64,000 nt of DNA from Chlorocebus sabaeus (lineage: Eukaryota > Chordata > Mammalia > Primates > Cercopithecidae), in assembly GCF_047675955.1 (NCBI RefSeq), contig NC_132904.1, forward strand, positions 683,501 to 747,500, given 5' to 3'. Below the pieces are notes generated by a model, which was not told where the DNA came from, did no database searches, and was given only the letters and a program-made list of their open reading frames with translations. A program made the translations under genes and the position numbers. Shown piece after piece: positions 36,601-45,600 of the stretch (positions are counted from its first letter, which is position 1; each line of letters begins with the position of its first letter).

Positions 36601-39600
36601 GTGGGGGATGACACAGGCCCCAAACGCAGAATAGAGGTGAGACCCCAGCCCTGGACTTGGGCCCGTTCTTGCTGGGGAAGGTGAGGTTGCTAGGCTGCAG
36701 GAGCAGAATCCTGAAGGCAGAGCTGGGCTCCTCCCTCCCGAGCACCACCCACGGGTCAGCCCAGCTGGCACATAAAGGAGAGGGAGGGGCCAGGGCACAT
36801 AGCAGTGTGGGCTCGGTCTGGGACAGGACCCCGAACGCCTGGTCACAGGCAGAGCGAGTCCTGTCAGCACAATGCTGGGCATGTGTGCAAGCTTAGGCCA
36901 TGCACAAAGCAGCCCCCAGGGCTCAGCTCTCAGCACCCCTTCTGCTTTCCACTTTCCAAGGTCTTCCATCAAAGGGTCAGTCTGAGTCCACCAGGAACTA
37001 GGAACTGCGTTGTGCTGGGAGCCAGAAGGGTCTGAGCACAGCCCGCCCCAGCTCCAGGGAAGGAACCTGGCCACGACAGCGGGACCAGGGACACAGGTCT
37101 GAAACTGGTCTGCAGGACATGCTGCTGTGTCTGTCCCAGCGCTGCCTTGCCCGGCTGAAGCCCATACTGATCAGTGGAGAGCCCTGGAAAGCCTGGAGAG
37201 AAAAGTCGGTTGACCGTGCAAAGCGCCCTCAGTAGCCTCCAGGCTGTGAAGGAGGCCACCAAGCTGCCTGCTTAGCCAGGGTTGCCACCCTGAGGGCATG
37301 GCTGGCCTGTGCTGGGACAGGCATCTGCAGGGTGGCAGCCTCCTGTGAGCACAAACTGGCTCTTCTGTGAGTCCCTCTAGACATCCTCGGGCTTGGGGGT
37401 GCACCCAACCACACACAGTGAGTGGCCCACAGTCACCTCTGCCTCTGAAGGGACAGAAGGCTGCAGAAGTGCAGAGGGTTGGCAGCTTCTTTCCAGAGTG
37501 GCGGGCCGGGAAGCCCAGTGTCTGCCTGAGGGGCTGCTCTGGGCAGAGCCCTGGGACTTCTGCCTCGACACCTTGGGGTACCCCCAACCAGGCTAGCCCT
37601 GCCTGGGCTCTGTGACTCCCCAACCCAGCCTGCTTCTGTGCACTTGGCCCCCAGGTCTGCCCCTGGGACTCACGTGCTGACCTGGAGCCTTCTCTGGGCC
37701 CAGCACAGGGGCACAGAGTGTGTGTGGCAGCTGAAGCCTCTATAGAGACGGGCTGGGGTTTGAGTGTTGAGCAGGAGGGCGTGGGCCCTTGGCCAACACC
37801 CTGTACTGGCTGCCCCAGATCCCAGAGACCTCCACAGCCACCCCCACACCTCCAGAGCGGCACTTACCCGGGGGTGATGGCAGGCGGGATGACCAGGAGG
37901 GCCAGCAGCCGGGCCTGGTGCAGAGCTTCGGCCAGGTGAGTGAGCATGTGGATGAGGCCCCTGCAAGAACCAAGAGGTAGGGTTGGCAGCGCCTGGCACT
38001 GAGGCCTCTCCCAGGGTTCTGTGACACCCATTGCCTCAGGGAGGGGTGGGGCTGGTCCCCAACCTGACACCCTGCAGCAGGGCAGACGAGGCTGTGAGTC
38101 CCTTCGTGGGAACTTCCTATTCATCTCTGAATGTAGCCGCAACAACACTGTCTCATGCCCCAATGGGCCCCCCTAGAGTGGGGGCCTGTGCAGTACCCTA
38201 GGAACCCCCAGAAAGAGGGGCTCAACCAGAGACAGCCCCACGTGTCCACACTACACTTCAGATGCCTAAAGACATGGCAGTTTAAAAAAAAAAAAAGACA
38301 CGCCAGGTGAGGAAAGGCCCCCAGCAGGCCCAGGACACTGACCCGAGGGCAGCCGCAGGGCACTCCAAGGGCCACGCCTGCCTGGTGTAGCTGAGGGAAG
38401 GAGAGGGCAGGGCACTGGGCAGCGGAGGAGACAGGGAGCAGCACTGAGGCCTCCTCTGGCCCCTGGAGTGGAGCAGTGCTCCCCAAGGGACGGCACTAGC
38501 CTCCCTCCTAGCATGGCCTGGGAGCAGCCCTCAGGACCCAAGCCTGCCATGTGCACATGCTGGTGCCCGTAAGTCTACCCTGCAGGTGGCCTCTTTGCAG
38601 AAACTGGCCTGGAGCACATGCTGCTGCAAAGTTGGGTTTCAGGGTGAGGTGTCCACACTGGGCCGGCTCTGGCTGTTACCGAGCATGGGAGACTGTCACT
38701 CTTGCGCTGCAGCCCGGGGAGCAGCCCCATCTGGGGAGGAGACCCAGACCCACCCCTCAGGGGATGACAGGAGAGCTGAGGGCGGGGCAAGAGCCGGCCT
38801 TGCTGGCCTCAGGTCCCGCCCCGCTCCAGCACAAGCCTCTGTGGGGCTCGGTGAGAACCAGGTTAGGTCAGGAGGCGTGACAGTTCCTTAGCCAGTATCC
38901 AGAGGTCCTGGTGCTCCTGATGGTGCCAGGATCAGGGCCTGGCACGTGCAACTGCTGCATAGCGGCAGCTCCTGTTTCCCTGACATGGCCCAAATGGGAC
39001 TGTCATTTTCCAAGCTAAGCCCCCATCAATTCCTGGGTAACTCTGGCCCAGATCATCTGGTGTTAGTTCTGCTGGCTGCAATGCAGGCACAGTCCTTAGC
39101 AAGGAGCAGAGTCTTTGGGCAGCCTGTCCTCACGCCTCTGCAGCTGTGTCCACAACTCTATGGGTGCCAGAGGCTGTCACGCACTGTGCGCCACTTAGAG
39201 GTGGTGGTCACGGAGGGTGCTGCCCCCACCCCTGAAACACCAGAGCAAAGCGAGCAGAGCAAGCCCTGCCCAGATGCCTGGGGAAGTTGACTCTACCTGG
39301 GGGTCTCCTGCCTGGCTCCCAGCCTGTGGGCTTTGTGCTGTCTGCAGGTACCCACAGCTCCCCAGGACAGTGGTGGGATGGCCTTCTTCCAGGGCCACAC
39401 CAGACCTGAAGGCCAAAAGGTGCCCCCAGTCACTCTGTGAGGGGCCCAGGGAGCCTGGGTGTCCACCCGCAGTCAGGCCGTGTGGCCCGGGTGTACCTGG
39501 GCCCCCAGAGACAACATGGGCCCTGGAGGTGATGTGGGCTGCAGCTACAGTGGTGCAGCACTGCCCGGAGTGCTCCTCACGACAGACCCCTCCTACTGCC

Positions 39601-42600
39601 AGCTGCTGGCACTAGTGGCTCCGAGCGCCCCATCACAACCCCTCTGGATGTGGGGACAACGGTAAGGGGCTGACTCAGCGCTCAGGAGGGACCAGAGGCA
39701 GCAACACCCCTGCCAAGGGCACTGCCAACAAACTGCAGGAAAAGCTGCCCTGAGCCTCTGTACAGGGCCCAGTGCTGGGACCAGAACCTGCGGAGCCCAG
39801 CCTTGGGCCTGGCACACTGGGGGCTGGGGTCCAAGTGGCGGTCGGAGGCAGGACTGTGCTGAGGCAGCTCCCAGGCAGCAGAATGCCCAAAGGAATCTGT
39901 GGAGCCTGGATACTGCCTGCCCCTGCCATGCCGGCAGCTCCCCACCTTCCTGCAGGAGCCTGGACACGAGGTGCTCACAGGCTGCTCCCACCCGTCCTCG
40001 CCTACCACAGCCACTCCGGCTTGGCAATTCCCCTACTGCCTCCTGCCCTCCCACCCTGACGTTTATGACCCGTCAGGAGCTCTGACACAACGAGGTTGTC
40101 TCAGCACCCTCAGCCTCCACCCCAGACACGAGGCTGTCTCAGTGCCCCCAGGCCAACCCAGACATGAGGTTGTCTCCTGAGGAGCCTCTGGGGCTGCCTC
40201 ACTGCCTACCTAATGCTCTGAAACAGAAATGAGTTACGGCAAATCTCTGATTAATAGACCCGTTCTCCCAGGATGAGTGAGAAGGCTGGAAGCTGGCGGA
40301 CTGTCTCCTGCTGAGACACCCCTCCCCTCAGAGGGTAACGGAAGGTCAGCCCCAGCAGGGTCCTCTGCCCACTGCTCAGCAAGAAGCCCCCCAAGGCAGG
40401 GCCTGGGATTGTCCCTCAGCCAGGAACGCAGGCACCTGATCCTCCAGCAGAGCTGGGGCCCCTCAGGGGCTGTGCAGACAACAGGCTTCCCACAGTCTTG
40501 GGGACATCCTTACCCCTACTGCAGTGCCCCTCCCAGCCTCCCTCCACGCAGCTCCTTGTCCTCCTGCTGCTGCCAGGCCTCCCAGGAGGAAAGCAGACAG
40601 AGGAGCCTCTTGGACACATCCAGTGGGGGGCACACTGAGGGGTGCTGGCGGAGGGTGTGGGGGTCTGGGCACCAGGATCCAGTGGGGAGCACACTGAGGG
40701 GTGCTGGCAGATGGTGTGGGGGTCTGGGCACCAGGATCCAGTGGGGAGCACACTGAGGGGTGCTGGCAGAGGGTGTGGGGGTCTGGGCACCAGGAAACAG
40801 GACTCCAGGGCTCTTCTCCCAGCCAGTGAGTCCCTCAGAGCCTAGTGGGAGGAGCAGCGGGGCTGCAGAGGCTGGAGCCGCCCAAAGGGGCAGGACCTGT
40901 ACCAGCTCCAGGCTGAGGGTCCTCTGAGCCCTTGGGTGGGAATCCTGCCCTACCCCTCATGGGCTCTGCCTCAACAATGTCCCTTCCCTCCCTCAAACTT
41001 AAGACCTGTGTGGGGATGCTGCCCCGGGTGGGCAGAGCCTGGACCTGCAGCTCCTCTGCCCACAGCAGCAATGGGATGAGAGTGCCATGGCTGCTGCAGG
41101 GGACACCATGGAGCCTGAGCTCAGGCCTGGGCTCTTAAAGCACAACCAGAACTATTTCAGGTGGCAGGGGCGGGGGAGCCGATTCCAGAACCTACGTCTC
41201 GCACAGAAGGCTGAAGAGCTCGACAGCTGCCACAGGACTCTGCTGTCCAGGCGCCCGGTGGAGACGGCGCCAGCCTCACTCGCTGCAACCAGTGGAGTGA
41301 GACGAAGCCACCTGTCCTGAGCACGTTGAGGACGCCCCCTACCAACATCTTGGGCAGCAGTACTGCCCCCCTGCTATCTTGTAGGGCAGTCGTCCACTTT
41401 GGCAGAACAGGAAAGGTGGCTGTTTCAGGTGAGTTGGCTGGGCTGCTTGGGTAGGACCAAGGAAGAGCCATTCCTCAGGGCTGTGGCCAGTCCAGTCCAG
41501 TCCAGGCGGTGGAGCACTTTCCATCACTCCCTCCAATCCTGGTCAAGTGGCCCACGGGGAGTGGGAACCCGCAAGGGTCATGGGAGGGCTGGGCTCTGAT
41601 GTGGCGAAAGGAGGTGTGCGGGAGCGCTGTGGCCGTCCCGGTAGAGTGGACTGCGGCAGAGCCTGGGGGCCTGGGAGGCATTCCCCAGAGGCCACCATGG
41701 CAGTCCACACCACGGGTCCCGGCCGTGCTCAGGGACACCCCCAGGAAGGTTCCCCGATGCTCAGTGAGGATTTCTGCTTGTGTCCAAGCTCAACCTGCTG
41801 TCACCATCTGGGCCATCTTTCTCTTGCCAAGCCCTCATGAATGAGGGTCCTCAAGTTCCTCTGACCACCCAAGAGAGGCATCAGGGCCGGTGCAGCAATG
41901 CGTTCAGAGCAGGCTGCTTCCACTTTTCTGAGCAGGTGTCCATCTTCTGTGCGGCCCCATCCCCACCCCAGGCACAGGGACTGCGGAAGGAAGGCCCTCC
42001 CCAAACCCCTGGTCTTTCCTCCAGCCTCCTACAAACACCAGGGCCAGGAGGTGGGCCCCCCCCACCACCTGTGCCCACTCACACGCGCTTCTGGCTTAGC
42101 AGCTGGTTCCAGACCTCCACCACGAAGCCATCAAAATGCTGGTTCTGAAAGAAGCAGTCACAGGTAAGGAGGGCCTGGAGGTCCAGGAGGGAGCAGTGGA
42201 AAGACAAGAAGCCCGCCACCTCGGCCCACATGGTCAGGTCGTGGCCTGGTCACTCACGAGGCAAGACCCAAGCTTGGGTTGTATGCCCAGAAGTGCCTGT
42301 CTAAAGGAGGAAGTGTGGGGGTCCCAGAGGAACAGGAGCGGAAGGGCCAGTGCTCTCCTGCATCCCGCCCACCCATGTGCCTCCCCCAACTCCACCCCCG
42401 GGGCCTGGGGGCTCCCTGACCCCTGCAACCCAGACATACTGGCAGCCAGCAGGGCTGGGTCCCCTCCCAGGAGGGTAGCAGGCAGCTGGGCTTTGCCCAA
42501 GGGAAACACCATGGCCCAGCAGACAGGTGTCCCATGCCTGGGACCTCCAGAGGAACTGTGGTCACGAAAGTGAGCAGTAGCCTGAGCCTGGCTGATGCTG

Positions 42601-45600
42601 CCTTCCCTGGAAGACGGGGGCCACACCAGAAGGTGCCCAAGGAAGAAGCCAGAAAAGTCGAGTGGAAGCCTCGCGGGAGGCCCAGCCAGACGGCCAGGTG
42701 GGACCTGGGGGGGCTATGCTCAGAGGCTGGAGCAGCACACAGGCCTCACCTTTGCCACCTGGACCACGGTCTTGCTCAGCTCCTCTATCTCATCCTCACT
42801 GTCTAAGACATTCCGGAAATCATCGTAAGTCCAGTCCTCAAACAGGAGCCGAGGCACTGCAGTGGCAACAGACACACAGGGGGGCCGTGAGTGGGAAATG
42901 CTGGAGGCCCCTGCTGCTTGCTGCCTCAAAAGGGCATCCCCTTGGCCTCCAGAGGGAAGTGAGACCAGACAGTGAGGGGCAGGGAGGCCACCTGGAGCAA
43001 CCACGTGTCCAGAGACTATGTCCCAGAGCCTCACAGGCTGGAGGGGGGGTGGTGGGGAAGGAGCAAGCAGACGCTGACAGTCCTGATATCCTGACACCAG
43101 CTCCCCACAGGGCTCAGCATGGTAGTGGCCCCACCTTACAGAAGGGAGGCTGGGACAGACTCCAGCTGCTCCAGCTCAGACCTGTCACCTGCTTCTAGCA
43201 TCCCTCAGAGTCTCTCCCTCAGCAACTCGTACTCTTAATCCACTGCCTCTGAGGTTGCCACTGGACGTGGGGACACATGTGCCCCCATCCCCAGCCATGA
43301 GCTACAGGGGCACAGGTGAGCCAGGGTCAGCATCACCCTCAGGCCGAGCCCAGGGCTTGGCCCTAGCTGCCCTGAGAGGACTCATCAGGTGAAGGAAGGA
43401 AAAATGGAAAGGAGAACAATGAAGGCAATGACACTAGCTAAGGAGGTGCTGGCTTTGGAGGGCCACGGCCTGTGTGGGGAGGAGAGCCCAGGACTCCAGC
43501 CAGACCAAGGGCTGTGAATGCCAGGCCAGGGCCAGCCTCATCTTGGAGCAGTCAACCTGTGCCGCGGCAGCACAGCTGGGTGATCAGGAACATGTGGAGA
43601 CCCCAGCGCCCACTTGTCCACCCTCGGAGGTCGTGCCATCAGGGCCTTCACTCCTCGCCTGCCGGACTCACCTATGTGCAGGCCCTTGGCATTCTTCCTG
43701 ATGGCTCGCATCCACCCTGTGGGACATGGAGGGGACAGTCAACAAAGGGACGTGCGCCCGCCGGAAGACCCAGCCTATCTGAGGAGGAAAATGTGGCAGC
43801 TGCACCATACGCAATGGGAAGGACAGTGGCGGGGAAGCAGGTGTGAGAACCCACCCCTCCCTGGCCCAGGGCTGGCCCTCCACACTCCCTTTCTGACCCC
43901 AACTCTCACCCTTCTGGCCAAGGCCCCCTCCTGACCCTGCAGAGAAGCTCTGAGCTTGCCCTCCCTGAGCTGGGACAGATAAAAGCCTGTGGCCGGCCAG
44001 GGGGACAGGCAGCTGCATCCCAGGGCCTGGGGAAGGTCAGGATTTCTCCGAGTTGAAGGATGGCCAGACCCGCCAGGCCCTGACACTGGCCAACACTCCA
44101 TCACCTCCCCACGGTTCTCTCAGTGTCAGGGAAAACCACTCCTGCTCTCGAAACTCCAAAACTGGCTAACACTTCCCCTGCCATTTCTCTCTGTCCGAGA
44201 CCAAATGCAAGGTGCGGCCATGTAAACTTGGGCACATGTCATCAGGATGTGCCATCAGGAGGCAGCCTCTGCCTGAACGCCACCCTCCTCCCTGGCATTG
44301 AATGAAAATTGCTGAGAGGGACAGAGGAGGAGAGGCCAATGGCCTGTGCCCTTCACGGCCCAGAGGCTGCCCGAGTCATTGTAGAGCCCGTCCTGCTCAT
44401 GCTTGTGTGCGGCCCAGAAGAGAAAGGGAAGGCCCACCTCACAGCCACCTGGACCAGACAGCAGAGCTGGGCACAACACTCTGAGGCACCAACCTGGCCT
44501 TGTAGAGGGTCCCACAGTGGCAACCACCTCAGAAACCCCCTCCACCAGGCCTGCCCTGCTCCACTCCCCTTCCCACTCAGGACACCAGCCCACACCATGG
44601 GCCTGCTCTCCAGGCTTGGCCACAAGGGGTGAGGGCGTGGGCCTCATGGCCATCACACTCACACACCCGCTGTCTCACACTTAAACACATCCACACAGTC
44701 ACATTTAACACTCACAATCTCTTCTCTCCCACATCATCAGTCTCACACACACTCACATTCACACTTAAATCACACACACACACTCCCATACAGAGACACC
44801 CACAAAGAGAGACACACCCACTTACACACACAGCCCTGCTCTCACACTCACACTCTTTTCAGCCTGTGGGGCAAGCACAGTCAAGCAGGAAGGATGAGAA
44901 CCTTGGTCCACGTCGTGGAGGCCCGTGACCTCAAACATCTCACGGCCACGTCTCTTCAGCTGCAGCCAGACGGGCGAGATCTGTGTGAACTTGCTCCCAA
45001 AGACCTTGGTGACATCGTAGCCATGGCTGTTCCACTGGCAAAAGATGGAGACATCAGACGGAGGACGGGTGAGTGAGCGCCTGCCTCACCATGGTGCTGT
45101 CATTCTGGCGGCTCTGGACATGCCCAGGGCTGGCCAGTGTAGACAGATCTCAGCCTGGACTGACATCAGCTCCTGGCCTGGGGTATCCTTCTCCCACTCT
45201 GGACTGCCACTCACAGCCTGGGACCCAGGCCACGACATCCCTTTCACCAAAAGTGACTGGTGCTTGTCTCAAGCCCTGCCCAGAGCTAGTGCACACCACC
45301 ACTGCAGGCTGGCAGCTGGGAACAGCAAGAGAAGAGGATGCTGGGTGTGAGAACCCACCCCTCCCTGGCTCAGGGTTGGCTCTGCACACACACTTCCTGA
45401 CCCCAGACAACCTGAGAGCCCACCTTGGGATTCAGGGGGAACCCACAGAGGTCACCACACCACAGCAAGCCACTGGAGAGACCCCCAAGGCCTTACACTC
45501 TGCCATCTCCAGAATGGCACCTCTCCCACTGTAGCCTCACAGCAGTGACAGCCCCAGGAGATCAGAACACAGACCCCCATCACTGACTGGCCAGAATAGG

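Larger units (their letters stand above)
28971..37867 (-). other. CHID1: CHID1 intron 7, 8.9 kb
   Basis: Unique GC-rich sequence at 28971-30509 and 32009-36300, Alus between, an LTR-like block at 31232-31690, and unique sequence again at 36593-37867. No second gene recognised on either strand. Confidence 0.8.
37961..42082 (-). other. CHID1: CHID1 intron 6, 4.1 kb, free of Alu
   Basis: Holds a 59-bp minisatellite (40621-40800) and a short imperfect repeat at about 40089-40175 (GAGGTTGTCTC-type modules). Otherwise unique and GC-rich. Confidence 0.8.
43717..44901 (-). other. CHID1: CHID1 intron 3
   Basis: Contains one member of a 65-bp repeat pair (43841-43910) and a CA-rich low-complexity tract at about 44650-44855. 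Confidence 0.8.

Noticed and set aside
37171..37863. 230-codon minus-strand open frame next to CHID1 exon 7
   Set aside because: GC-rich intron sequence on the gene's strand, but with no family similarity and not needed for the complete CHID1 coding sequence.
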